Positions 23,106 to 33,826 of a DNA stretch of 64,000 nucleotides are shown piece by piece. The DNA is taken from assembly GCA_963691815.1 (NCBI GenBank), contig OY829654.1, positions 730,186 to 794,185 of the forward strand, written 5' to 3'. The position numbers and the translations under genes are program-made. This stretch comes from Echiichthys vipera. Lineage: Eukaryota > Chordata > Actinopteri > Perciformes > Trachinidae. Every line of letters begins with the position of its first letter. Within the stretch, counting starts at the first letter, position 1. Under the pieces are notes generated by a model. It searched no databases, was not told the DNA's origin, and saw nothing but the letters and a program-made list of their open reading frames with translations.

Positions 23106-23629
23106 TAAATTGGAATAAACCAACAGTGTCGGCCACTGGGAAAGATTCACAAGCTCCCGTATTCTTTGCATTACACAGTAACTATGTTGTTTCGAGGCTC
23201 ACTTTGACCCCCGTGAAGGACCAGAGCGAAGTCCCCTGACTGGAAAAATGCATTTGTGTGAGGGCCCGTTCTGTCTTTGAGGTCTGGGAGATATTCTGTC
23301 GTCGTATGTTGCATCTGACGCCCCCTTCTGAGAGCGTAGGGGGCAGAGGGGTGGTTTGGAGTCAGGACTATGGACTAACAGGTTATCTGTTGGCGCCTCG
23401 TCCCACGTGCACGCTCTCCACAGGAAGAGGAAATCAGCCGTCAGATAAAACCCCTGCGTGTGAGGATTGTTCTCAGTGATTGTGCTGACTGCATGTTTGA
23501 TCTGTGGCAGGGTGTATCTCTCTCTGTTTAACCACAGAGGAAGTCTATTGATTAGACACATTGATTGTTAATACATCATCTTCCCTTCATGTCACCTCTG
23601 TCTCCGTCCATCTCCCCTCACATCTCCAG

Positions 23630-23727
23630 GATATCGACTGGGTCCAGACGGAGAAGCACGTGTTCGAGCAGGCGTCCACCAATCCCTTCTTAGTCGGCCT
23701 CCACTCCTGTTTCCAGACACAAAGTCG
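23630..23727 (+). CDS. prkcz: prkcz exon: kinase N-lobe (alphaC region)
   Basis: The exon lies between acceptor CATCTCCAG and donor CG/GTAAGA. Thirty-two codons, DIDWVQTEKHVFEQ...LHSCFQTQS, plus two bases of an Arg codon. The Glu in TEKHVFEQ lies in helix C and pairs with the catalytic Lys in the active kinase fold. Sequence identity with mammalian PKC zeta is very high. Confidence 0.97.
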
Positions 23728-25587
23728 GTAAGAGCGCGATGATGAAACCTTTCAGGTGCAGTTCACACAGTCGTGTACCTTCACTGATGAGATATGACTC
23801 TCTTCATTAAAGGATAAGGATTCTATATGTTTATCATATCATGCATGTTCACACGTGTACTTCCCTTGGTCCAAATACACAGAAAGCTCCACAGATACAA
23901 GATATCAGAAAACAGAGCACATCAGCACTAATGTGGGTTTTTCTATTGTTATGATGTAAATGGATCATACTGATGTGACGTGTGTGTCTTTGCATGAACA
24001 TGCACAGGTGTGTTTGATGTCATTTGAAGTTTTTATCAAACATTTTTCCCGGTGAAGGTCTAGGGAGCAAAAGCTAGGCATGAGTGTAGTGATCCCATGT
24101 GTCCAGGTCAAACTGATCACTATAATCTACAGTAAACAACATTTGTATATGAATGACTTGAATATAAAGTACTGAAACAGAAGGCGTGGTTATTTACCGG
24201 TCCCTCTGCCGTGTGAGCGTTGCATGCCCGTGAACAGCCTCCCTTCGTCTGGGCTCCTCACTCCCGTGGCGTGGAGGTGGATGCTGTTTATCTGCATGTG
24301 CCGCCCACGCTGCAGCGGCGCTTTACGTCACCGGGCATCATTAGTCCACCTGATGAGGGCGGCTTCCACCCGAGGAGCCGTCCCCTCGTGCGTTTGTTGT
24401 CTGTGGACGACACAAGTTAGCCTGGAGAACACCGAGTTTCACTGCTGCGTCGTCATTGAGAGAAAGTGACGCACGAAGCTCAGGAAGAACACCGGAGAGC
24501 ACCTTTTTCCCTCATACGTTGTCCCGTATGAGACCCACGTAGGGCACACTACTCCATTATAACTGAACTGCCTTCATTAGATGATGATGGACGGACGGGA
24601 AAGTGGGGAAATAGAGGAGAGGATATGCAGCAAAGGGTCGAGGGTCAGACTTAAACCCAGGCTTCTGCCAGGTACCGTATTTTCCTCACTATAAGGAGCA
24701 TAGAACAGACGCTACAGTGGAGGCTGGGGTTACGTTAAGGACCGCCTCTAAACTCATTGATGCTACGTTGGCGTGCTAGCGCTGTTACCTTCAGTGGAAC
24801 AGTGATCGTACGGACTCTTCTACTTGCTGCTCTCTGTTCATCAACCCACTGTTGGAGTTTGTCCTCCAGCTGCAGCCGTCTCGCTCTGTTCCCTCTAAAC
24901 TCTGTTTAGTCTTCTTTACTCGGCGCAGGTCGTCTTGTTGCTTCCTCCACTTCGGCACCATTGATTGGTTCATGTTCAACTCTCTGGCTGCTGCTCTATT
25001 CCCGTGTTCTCCTGCGTGACTAATGGCCTTGAGTGTAAACTCTGCGTCGTAAGCGTGTCTCTTAACAGGAGCCATTTTGGGCTCTTTACACAAACACACA
25101 CATGGAAATGAAACGGCACGCTTCACGCAGTCGTACATCTCAACATGCACCGCGCGTTACTTCTTCTACGGGGGAAAATAGAGTCGGCGGCTGCTCACCG
25201 TAGTTGGAGACCTGTTGTGGCTCAATATTGGTCCATATATAAGGAGCACCGGGTTATAAGGAGCACTGTTGAGACATTTGAAGGTTTTTAGGTGCTCCTA
25301 TAGTGCGGGAAATACTGAACTCAGCCTGTGTGAGACTGAAACCACGATCACTATAAGTGGTTTCACTGCCCTCGCATTGGAAGTGTTCACACCCTTCCTT
25401 TCTCCATGTTTATGCTTTTGACACCTTAGCTGTGTGTGGAAAGAGACCTAGCACATGCACTGTAATTGATTTCCTTTATAAAACAACCTTTTCACCCACA
25501 GCACATGTTTTGTTGTTGAACTTCTCTCTGCGAGTCTCTGTCGTCGGCGCTGTACTGATGGATTTTCTCTTCATGCCCTGGTTTCAG
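23728..25587 (+). other. prkcz intron, about 1.9 kb
   Basis: Unique-looking sequence to about 24670, then a decayed pogo-like DNA transposon (24675-25317). A pair of short open frames at 24220-24470 has no recognisable protein. Confidence 0.7.
24675..25317 (-). mobile_element. Pogo/Tigger-like DNA transposon fragment with HTH coding remnant
   Basis: The ends are inverted repeats (CCGTATTTTCCTCACTATAAGG on the left, CCTATAGTGCGGGAAATACTG on the right), with TA before the left end. On the minus strand at about 25072-24900 a reading frame contains APVKRHAYDAEFTLKAISHA and RAAAREL...VPKWRKQ. This is the N-terminal CENP-B/psq-type helix-turn-helix seen in pogo-like transposases. The rest of the transposase (DDE domain) is missing, so it is a dead internal-deletion derivative. 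Confidence 0.7.
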
Positions 25588-25674
25588 GTTGTTTCTGGTT
25601 ATTGAATATGTAAACGGCGGGGACTTGATGTTCCATATGCAGCGACAAAGGAAGCTCCCTGAAGAACATGCAAG
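25588..25674 (+). CDS. prkcz: prkcz exon: hinge of kinase (VIEYVNGGDLMFHMQ)
   Basis: The exon lies between acceptor GGTTTCAG and donor AG/GTAAAG. It completes the Arg codon, then encodes 28 residues, LFLVIEYVNGG through KLPEEHA, and two bases of the next Arg. IEYVNGGDL forms the hinge between the kinase lobes that contacts the adenine ring. Confidence 0.97.
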
Positions 25675-26239
25675 GTAAAGATCCTGTTGGTGTATAGATG
25701 CTGTGCTGCCTGTCTACCTCAGTGTGTGATTTCCACATGGGAAATTAAATCAGAACTCGTATCAGAGACGCTAACGTTCAGGTAGCATTTTAATCACGCA
25801 GTTAATGAAGTGAACTTTGGACTCTCTCAAATGCTGTACTGTTATATGTATATACAGTAAATTAACATATATATATATACTGTACACACTGTTTATATCA
25901 TGCCCAAGTTCAGTTCCTGCAGTCAGGCCTCAGGGCTTTGCTGCATGATCCGAGGCTGACGTAGAAGTGGTGGATTTTGGGGAAGTTGACGTGTTGTAGT
26001 CAAGCAGCTCCACTCCGCGTGTGACGTGAAGCACAGAGTGTGTGTAGCTTCTCTTTGCCTGTTGCGGTGGAGTGTGTGTGCGTGTGCTTGGTTGAAGACA
26101 CTTTAATATGCATCTTCTCTGGTTTAAGTCTGAAATGATCCTCAACAACATGCTTCTTCCAAGTGCTCCTCACAAATGTGTGCTTAATTGGATGTTTTAG
26201 CTTCGTGGACGTGGCGAAGCTGCTAAAATCCAACTAAAT

Positions 26240-26770
26240 ACTTATTTTTCCACCTCTGAGGGATGTAATGAGCACCCATAATTCATTGTGCCTGTCTACT
26301 CGCGGGGCATTCCGACTGTGGCTCTGATAAATGGCGGATCAAAGGCTGGGTAATTTAGAGAGGCACCGTTGGGCCCCTATCGGCCCCTGCAATCTGTATT
26401 CTGGAGACAGTGGCTGTACATATGCAAAGCAGCATGTTAATCACTCATAATGATTGTACATATTCATGAGCCGCGCTCTTAGAGAGAGAGCCCTGCCGCG
26501 TTCCCCCGCGCCGTGGGGGAGGCAGGCCGGTGGGCGCTGGATGGTGCCGCTGATAGGACGCAGCTTCTATCAGTCTGACGCCAGCAATAAAACAACGGCG
26601 CACAATGGAGGCTGTCACAGTGAGAGTGTGGGGGAGCAATGTGGGATTTGTGATTTCTCCGTCAAACATGGCTCCACTCCGCTCTTTGCCTCAGTGTTTG
26701 ACAATCAGGGATTTACAGCAGGCAGACGGAGAGAGGCTCGTCACTCTTAATGACGGCTTATCTCCCAGAG
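26240..26770. promoter_or_regulatory. Repeat-free intronic block, candidate conserved element
   Basis: This is an unusually complex, repeat-free stretch with clustered homeodomain/POU-like cores: ATAATTCATTGT, TATGCAAAGCAGCATGTTAAT, CTCATAATGATTGTACATAT. It lies in an intron otherwise crowded with repeats. This is suggestive only; conservation cannot be tested from one sequence. Confidence 0.25.
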
Positions 26771-26971
26771 ACAGAATACACGCTACCTACACACGCAGAG
26801 GAAATGCTCCTGACTCACCCAAGACTCACAACAAGTGCATCCAATCATGTTCAAAACGAGAGGGTTTGAAGGGTTCTGGTGACTATAATTATGTCTGTGT
26901 TCACCATGAGGAGAAGAATCTTAGTCACAAACAGTAAATCTACTTATGAAAGTCCTTTATACCTCTTAACT

Positions 26972-28580
26972 AGGACTTGAGATACTGTACGTAGCACCGC
27001 TGACCTTCATCTGTTAGAGTCAAGGGTTTCTGCACAGGTCTTTGTTGCATTAACGTCGGCTTTATTCAAACCTGACAGGGCCGTTACAGTAGAGCTGCAG
27101 CACTTGCAGGATAGTTTTCACCTGTAGCGAGTGTGTGAGAGTGTGTGAAGCCTGGTTTTCCTTCTCACCACTGTTGGGCTGAGCAGTGTAGACAAAATCT
27201 TCTATTCTGAAAAAGCTCATTTAATATCTTGATAACAATACAGTATCATAATATAGCAGGTTTTCTGGTAATTCAGACGTTTCACCTCACATCCAAGAGG
27301 CTTCATCGGTTCATGTACGCATCTGACCAGGACCAGGACCAGGACCAGGACCAGGCTGGGACTGGTCCGACAATACAAAACAAAACAAAAACAATACATA
27401 GTTTTATACCTGTAAGATATAAACTGCAAGAGGAGTCTGGACTTGAGATACTGTATGTAGCACTGCTGGCCTTCATCTGTTAAATTCAGGTCTTTGTTGC
27501 ATTAACGTTGTGCGTCGGCTTTATTCAAACCTGACAGGGCCGTTACGATAGAGCTGCAGCACTTGCAGGATAGTTTTCACCTGTAGCGAGTGAGAGAGAG
27601 TGAAGCCTGGTTTTCCCTCTCAGCACTGCAGGGCCGGGCAGTGTAGACAAAATCTTCTACCCCAAAAAGCTAATTTAATATCTTGATAACAATACAGTAT
27701 CATAATATAGCAGGTTTTCTGGTAATTCAGACGTTTCACCTCACATCCAAGAGGCTTCATCGGTTCATGTGCTCATCTGACCAGGACCAGGACCAGGACC
27801 AGGACCAGGACCAGGACCAGGCTGGGACTGGACCAGGACCAGGACCAGGACCAGGACCAGGCTGGGACTGGTCCGACAATACAAAACAAAACAAAAACAA
27901 TGCATAGTTTTATACCTGTAAGATATGCACTGCAAGAGGAGTCTGGACTTGAGATACTGTATGTAGCACTGCTGGCCTTCATCTGTTAAAGTCAAGGGTC
28001 TTTGTTGCATTAACGTTGTGCATCGGCTTTATTCAAACCTGACAGGGCCGTTACGATAGAGCTGCAGCACTTGCAGGATAGTTTTCACCTGTAGCGAGTG
28101 TGTGTGAGAGCGTGTGAAGCCTGGTTTTCCTTCTCACCACTGTAGAGCTGGACATTACAGACAAAATCTCTTGCGACTGTGGCTCAGTTGGTAGAGTGAC
28201 TTGGCCAATGTTCGAAGGGTTGGCGGTTTGAACCCTGCCCTGCCCTATTTGTGTCATGGTTGTTGTGTCCCTGGGCAAGACACTTCACCCCCCTTGCCTG
28301 GTGTGGATGTGTATGACTGCCGTATGTTTGAGGAGGTGGTCGAGGGTCGCTTCCGTCAGTCGGCCCCAGGGCAGCTGTGACTATTACGTAGTTTACCACC
28401 ACCGTGTCTCTGTGTGAATTAAAGGAACCTGGACTCAGTAAAGCGCCTTGAGCACTGAGAAAGGCGCTATATAAAGCCATAATAATAAATATAAAAGAGT
28501 CTTCTACCCTAAAGTAGCTCATTTAATATCTTGATAACAATACATATCATAATAGAGCGTGTTTTCTGGTAATTCAGTAA
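26972..28580 (+). repeat. Tandem triplication of a 490-bp segment
   Basis: The blocks GAGATACTGTA.GTAGCAC, GACAGGGCCGTTAC, GCAGCACTTGCAGGATAG, CAATACAGTATCATAATATA and CACATCCAAGAGGCTTCATC recur in the same order in units starting near 26972, 27448 and 27950. Units 1 and 2 contain the ACCAGG hexamer array (27326-27360 and 27779-27871). Unit 3 is interrupted by a SINE and lacks the hexamer part. Confidence 0.85.
28170..28497 (+). mobile_element. tRNA-derived SINE inserted in the third tandem unit
   Basis: The head has box A-like TGGCTCAGTTGGTAGAGTG and box B-like GGTTTGAACCC. The body has CTGGGCAAGACACTTCACCC, and the 3' end AAAGCGCCTTGAGCA...GAAAGGCGCTATATAAA. It splits GACAAAATCT and TCTTCTACCC, which are contiguous in the second tandem unit, so the insertion site is exact. 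Related heads are at 31098, 43118 and 43341. Confidence 0.85.
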
Positions 28581-29153
28581 ATAAACATTCTATATGAACA
28601 CATGGTGAAGCCTTTTTTGTAAACTCTTGCATGAATTAAACACTAATTAACCCGAGGGATCCGTCCACAAACATTAATTATTTATATAAAAACTCTGCAT
28701 CAACATGTTAAAGTGGATTTCCCTGTGTATGCTGATGACGCTGTCCTATACGGCTCTGTGTCGACACCAAACACGGCTCTCTGTCAGCTACGAATTGCTT
28801 TTTATTATGTATAACAAACCTCGTGTGTGTGAGTTAGAACTTATTTTAAATGCAGACAAAACAAAAAGTATGTTTTCAAATGCAAAATCAAGCCAGTGAT
28901 GCTTCAACCTCTCACCCCGTCACAGCTCTGAGAGTCTATGTTAGGGCTGAGCGATGATTCAGATGATACAGACACATCATGATGCACAGTTAAGTTATCT
29001 AAAGTGGTAATAATAAGCACATACTACAGATTTGTCAGATTATGCACTTAAGCTCTTAATAACATGGGAAATCACCACGGGCTCCAGACATCGGCCTGAT
29101 GGGGGCGCTAGAGGACGGGTCCCACCTCATTCTCTGCATCTTCCCCTTCACAG

Positions 29154-29289
29154 ATTTTATGCCGCTGAAATCTGTATCGCTCTGAACTTCCTGCATGAAA
29201 AGGGCATCATCTACCGCGACCTGAAGCTGGACAACGTCCTCCTGGATCACGAGGGACACATCAAGCTCACAGACTACGGCATGTGCAAA
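29154..29289 (+). CDS. prkcz: prkcz exon: catalytic loop and DYG motif
   Basis: The exon lies between acceptor CCCTTCACAG and donor AAA/GTAAGA. After completing an Arg codon it encodes 45 residues, FYAAEICIALNFLHEKG through TDYGMCK. YRDLKLDN contains the catalytic-base Asp (Asp376 in human zeta). TDYG replaces the usual DFG, as in other aPKCs. All expected residues are present. Confidence 0.98.
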
Positions 29290-29436
29290 GTAAGACACAT
29301 TGATTCCTGTGTGGACGGCTAAGGGTGGGGTTATCAATGATACAGCTGCTCTGTATTGACTGGGAGCACTAACAGAGCCTCTAACTATGTAACACATCGT
29401 GTCCTTTATCTTTTATCGCTGCGGCCGCTCCCTCAG

Positions 29437-29524
29437 GAGGGGATCAGACCGGGCGACACCACCAGTACCTTCTGTGGGACACCCAACTACATTGCACCTG
29501 AGATCCTCAGAGGAGAGGACTACG
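29437..29524 (+). CDS. prkcz: prkcz exon: activation loop
   Basis: The exon lies between acceptor TCCCTCAG and donor G/GTGAGT. Twenty-nine codons, EGIRPGDTTSTFCGTPNYIAP through RGEDY, plus one base. The Thr in TSTFCGTPNY is the PDK1-phosphorylated activation-loop Thr (Thr410 in human zeta). APE is intact. The preceding intron is only 147 bp. Confidence 0.98.
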
Positions 29525-29667
29525 GTGAGTAAAGGGCGCACACAGGGTCCGATCACGTGATAGTGAATCTTATTTATATCGATGAGATCAGAGGAACTGG
29601 AGTCAAGTCTTTAATGCCACAGGTATCTGAAGGATGTTGTCTGACTCTTGTGTGCCCCCCCCCCTAG

Positions 29668-29787
29668 GCTTCAGTGTGGACTGGTGGGCTCTGGGCGTGC
29701 TGATGTTTGAGATGATGGCCGGGAGGTCGCCATTTGACATCATCACTGACAATCCTGACATGAACACAGAGGAATACCTCTTTCAAG
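29668..29787 (+). CDS. prkcz: prkcz exon: kinase C-lobe (DWWALGVLMFEMMAG)
   Basis: The exon lies between acceptor CCCCCCTAG and donor G/GTGAGG. It encodes the remainder of Gly, then FSVDWWALGVLMFEM through NTEEYLFQ, plus one base. DWWALG is the conserved helix F start. DIITDNPDMNTE is an aPKC-specific insert between helices G and H. Confidence 0.98.
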
Positions 29788-30086
29788 GTGAGGCAGAGGA
29801 GTTTAACAATACATAGACCCCCAAAAGTAGTTTCAGTCCAAAGTCTAGGACCTCTGATCCAAGAGGCTTCATCAGTTCATGTACACATCTGACCAGGACC
29901 AGGACCAGGACCAGGACCAGGACCAGGACCAGGCTGGGACTGGTCCGACAATACAATAAATAGTTGTATACCTGTAAGATATAGACTGCAAGAGTCTCCA
30001 TGGCACCACTGTCAAAGAAGGGCTTTGGGAAAGACCAGTTGTTGGTCTGACTGAAGTGCCCATTTTTAATGGGTCATAATAATATT

Positions 30087-30378
30087 AATAATTCATTCAT
30101 CTTCTACCGCTTGTCGGGGTCGCTGGAGCCGATCCCAGCTGATATCGGGCGTGAGGCAGGGTCCACAGGTCACAGGAAACACAGAGACAACCATTCACAC
30201 CTACGGGTGATTTAGAGTCATCAATGAACCGAACACCTGCACGTCTTTGGACTGTGGGAGGAAACCGGAGAACCCGGAGAAAACCCACGCAGACACGGGG
30301 ACAACATGCAAACTCCACACAGAAGGGCCCCAGCCGGGATTCAAACCAGGAACCTTCTTGTTGTGAGGCGACAGTGCA
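30087..30378 (-). mobile_element. tRNA-derived SINE, second family
   Basis: On the minus strand a head with CTGTCGCCTCACAACAAGAAGG and box B-like GGTTTGAATCCC leads into GTGGAGTTTGCATGTTGTCC, CCACAGTCCAAAGACGTGC and ends AAGATGAATGAATTATT. The same family is at 36640-36835 (minus) and 51588-51935 (plus). Confidence 0.75.
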
Positions 30379-31097
30379 TGAATCTGCTTTTAAATTTTGT
30401 GTAAATGGAAAATCTCCATTAGTCTTGCGTGACTTTTTGTGGTGGGGCAGCGGACACACATTTGTGTTCCTGGAGCCATATGGTTCCCTCACATAGCCCA
30501 CCCCTTTACGCCCCCCCCCCCCCCCTCTCACACACCCACGCTCTCTTCTATAACAGAAATTCCTCCATAGTAGCCTCTCGTGACGCATGATGTGTCTGCT
30601 GTGACCGTAAGGAGCATCGCGTGGCACCACGGCTAGCATCTGCCACCGGTACAGTCCTCCTGGCGGTCTTAGTGGTGGAGCAGCGGGTTGCTAGATGAAT
30701 TCCTGCCAACGGAAACCAACCCTATCACTGTAGGAGCCACCCAACCATATGCCACCGAGCTGAACCCTGTGCCAGGCCCTGCTTTGGGTATCAGGGCTCC
30801 ACAAACCAAACCCCAGAGCTTCAGACAGAGCGTCTGCAAACATGTGATTCAGAGGGGGAACCAGTCACAAGGTGGGATTCACACTGAATCATGTGCAGCT
30901 TTAAAAACCAAAATATGCTGAAAATAATGGTATGACCCAAAACAAACCTTCTGAGCTCAAAGTATCAGTGTTCGTCAGGCCGATGACAGGGTCACAACGG
31001 TGCAGTTGCAGTTCTGTCATAAGCTACATGTGTCCAATAATAACAGTCACACCAGTTTGATTGTATTGCACCAATGTCCAATATTTATTATATGAGG

Positions 31098-31370
31098 ATG
31101 GCTGTGGCTTGGGGGTAGAGCGGGTCGTCCTCCATTCGAGAGATTGGCGTTTCGATCCCCGGCTCTTCCAGTCTGCATGTTGGGTAAGACACTGACCCCC
31201 TAAATGCTCCCTGTGCTGCACATGGGTGTGTGAATGTGGTGTGAATGGTTAGATTAGATTAGATGGTGTGTAGATGTCCATCAGTGTGAATGTGTGTGTG
31301 TGAACGGGTGATTGTGAGGAGCGTGAAATCGCCTTGAGTGGTCAGAAGACGAGAAAGGTGCTATGACCTG
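31098..31370 (+). mobile_element. tRNA-derived SINE
   Basis: A degraded box A region (TGGCTTGGGGGTAGAGCGGG) and box B-like GTTTCGATCCCC are followed by GTAAGACACTGACCCCCTAAATGCTCCCTGTGCTGC and a 3' part AATCGCCTTGAGTGGTCAG...AAAGGTGCTAT. It is the same family as 28170-28497. Confidence 0.7.
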
Positions 31371-31641
31371 CAGGTGTAGGGTTGATCTCAGAGGTGATGG
31401 GACACAATAAAATACAATATGTGAATTATATAATATGTTTACTGTACACATAGATATCAACATTATGACAGAGTTGGATATTGTACTTTTCCATAATGAT
31501 GGTTCCAATTTCCTCCATGTGGGAAATAATCTAGTGTTTTTTTTCAGCCATTACTGCTCTATGTCGTCACAGGATCTGTGTTCCCGGGGTCTGTTATTTT
31601 TTCCACAATCAGTGCCCAATTCCACAGCAAATAGGTCTAAG

Positions 31642-32808
31642 TAGACCCTAACCCTGACCCTGACCCTAACACTGCCCCCTAACCCTGACCCTGCCCCCTA
31701 ACCCTGACCCTGACACTGCCCCCTAACCCTAACCCTGACCCAGACACTGCCCCCTAACCCTGACCCTAACCCTGACCCTGACACTGCCCCCTAACCCTGA
31801 CCCTAACACTGACCCTGACACTGCCCCCTAACCCTGACCCTGACCCTGACCCTGACACTCACACTGCCCCCTAACCCTGACCCTGACCCTGACCCTAAAA
31901 CTGACCCTAACACTGCCCCCTAACCCTGATCCTGACACTCACACTGCCCCTAACCCTGACCCTAACACTGCCCCCTAACCCTGACCCTGCCCCCTAACCC
32001 TAACCCTGACCCTGAGACTGCCCCCTAACCCTAACCCTGACCCTGACACTACCCCCTAACCCTGACCCTGACCCAGACACTGCCCCCTAACCCTGACCCT
32101 AACCCTGACCCTGACACTGCCCCCTAACCCTGACCCTAACACTGCCCCCTAACCCTGACCCTAACACTGCCCCCTAACCCTGACCCCTGACCCTAACACT
32201 GCCCCCTAACCCTGACCCTAACACTGCCCCCTGACCCTAACCCTGCCCCCTAACACTGCCCCCTAACCCTGACCCTAACACTGCCCCTGACCCTGACCCT
32301 AACACTACCCCCTAACCCTGACCCCTGACCCTAACACTGCCTCCTAACCCTGAACCTAACACTGCCTCTTGACCCTGACCCTAACACTGCCCCCTAACCC
32401 TGACCCCTGACCCTAACACTGCCCCCTAACCCTGACCCTAACACTGCCCCCTGACCCTAACCCTGCCCCCTAACACTGCCCCCTAACCCTGACCCTAACC
32501 CTGACCCTAACACTGCCCCTGACCCTGACCCTAACACTACCCCCTAACCCTGACCCCTGACCCTAACACTGCCTCCTAACCCTGAACCTAACACTGCCCC
32601 TGACCCTGACCCTAACACTACCCCCTAACCCTGACCCCTGACCCTAACACTGCCTCCTAACCCTGACCCTAACACTGCCCCCTAACCCTGACCCTAACCC
32701 TGACCCTAACACTGCCCCTGACCCTGACCCTAACACTGCCCCCTAACCCTGACCCCTGACCCTAACACTGCCTCCTAACCCTGAACCTAACACTGCCTCT
32801 TGACCCTT
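31642..32808. repeat. Telomere-like degenerate satellite (CCCTAA/CCCTGA with ACACTGCCC)
   Basis: About 1.15 kb of mixed CCCTAA and CCCTGA hexamers, punctuated by ACACTGCCCC every 20-40 bp. Longer blocks of about 200-300 bp recur (for example ACTGCCTCCTAACCCTGAA at about 32335, 32571 and 32769). It lies between prkcz exons, so it is interstitial. Confidence 0.95.
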
Positions 32809-33680
32809 AATTGCATCTTTACTTCAAACCACACTGTGGTGGTGGACGTTAAACAGGAAGCACATGCAGCGTTTGAGGACTTTCTCCTTTTTCAGCCGTC
32901 GTTGTGTCGGCAGAACCTCCTCACAGCCTCAACATGAGTCCACATGAGCATAAAGAAACCAGGAACACGACAGCAGCACAAGAATACGCAGCATATGAAA
33001 CAAATAACAGAACAAATGTGTAACAATGTACCACTGAGATGAAAGAGAGCGAGCCCGGGCCTGAGCCTGAGAGACCAAACCCAGGGGAGGAGAAGCACCG
33101 AAGGCTGGAGTGAGGCACGGGGCCCGACATCGAGCCTCCAACGAGTGCGTGATGACTGCACCTTTAATGAATATGAAGCGTAACAGCTTCTTCACCCGCT
33201 CACCTTGCAAATTTCTCATCCTGCGAGAGTCGATTTAGCCACAAATGTCGTGTTAATCGAGAGCTTTCCTCGTGTGCAGGTCTGTTCGGATGCGTTTCAC
33301 GTCTGTTTCAAGATTATGAAACATTCGTTTTTAATAAAGAGTACCCACGTGTAACCGATGGCCTGTCCTTGAGCTGCGATTGTAAGCAAACAGCGCTGCG
33401 GTCACCTCGGCGTGAGGCGCTCGTGTGCGACGCAGAGCCACATCCTTCTGTTTGGATTCGGAGGGGGAAACTTTTGTTCTCGTCAGAGTTGTGACATTGT
33501 TGAGCTGTGGGAGTCTCAAGGCTGCGTTCACAAAGACAGAGTGAGAGAAAGAGTGAGAGAACAGTGTCCTCTGTATCTCCTCCCTTCCTTTGACTCCCAC
33601 TCAGCAGACGCGGTCACCCACGGGCAGGTCGGACTGTGAATCATCCTCCTCCCCGCTCACGATTGTCCTTTTCCCTCCCT

Positions 33681-33718
33681 CTCTCTCTCTCTCTCTCTCT
33701 CCCTCCCTCCCTCTCTTT
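33681..33718. repeat. (CT)n tract
   Basis: A short CT/CCCTCC-rich tract ending about 30 bp before the next splice acceptor. It may serve as an extended polypyrimidine tract. Confidence 0.85.
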
Positions 33719-33746
33719 TTTGCTGTCCTTCTCTTTTCGCTAACAG

Positions 33747-33826
33747 TTATTCTTGAAAAGCCCATTCGCATCCCAAGGTCTCTGTCGGTGAAAGCTGCCA
33801 GCGTGCTCAAGGGCTTTCTAAACAAG
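33747..33826 (+). CDS. prkcz: prkcz exon: end of kinase C-lobe (VILEKPIRIPR)
   Basis: The exon lies between acceptor GCTAACAG and donor AAG/GTGAGA. It completes Val, then encodes ILEKPIRIPRSLSVKAASVL through GFLNK. It forms helices H-I of the catalytic domain. Phase 0 at the donor agrees with the next exon. Confidence 0.97.

Larger units (their letters stand above)
25675..29153 (+). other. prkcz intron, about 3.5 kb
   Basis: It holds an AT-rich segment (25850-25885), a repeat-free stretch 26230-26940, a 490-bp tandem triplication carrying the ACCAGG hexamer (26972-28580) and a SINE inside the third unit (28170-28497). No exon is seen. Confidence 0.7.
29788..33746 (+). other. prkcz intron, about 4 kb
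   Basis: It contains an ACCAGG hexamer element (29850-29945), a SINE in minus orientation (30087-30378), a poly-C run (30509-30525), a tRNA-type SINE (31098-31370), a 1.15-kb telomere-like satellite (31642-32808) and a (CT)n tract (33681-33720) directly before the next exon's polypyrimidine tract. Confidence 0.75.

Noticed and set aside
31642..32808. True chromosome end
   Set aside because: The telomere-like repeats are degenerate and have prkcz exons on both sides in correct order and phase.
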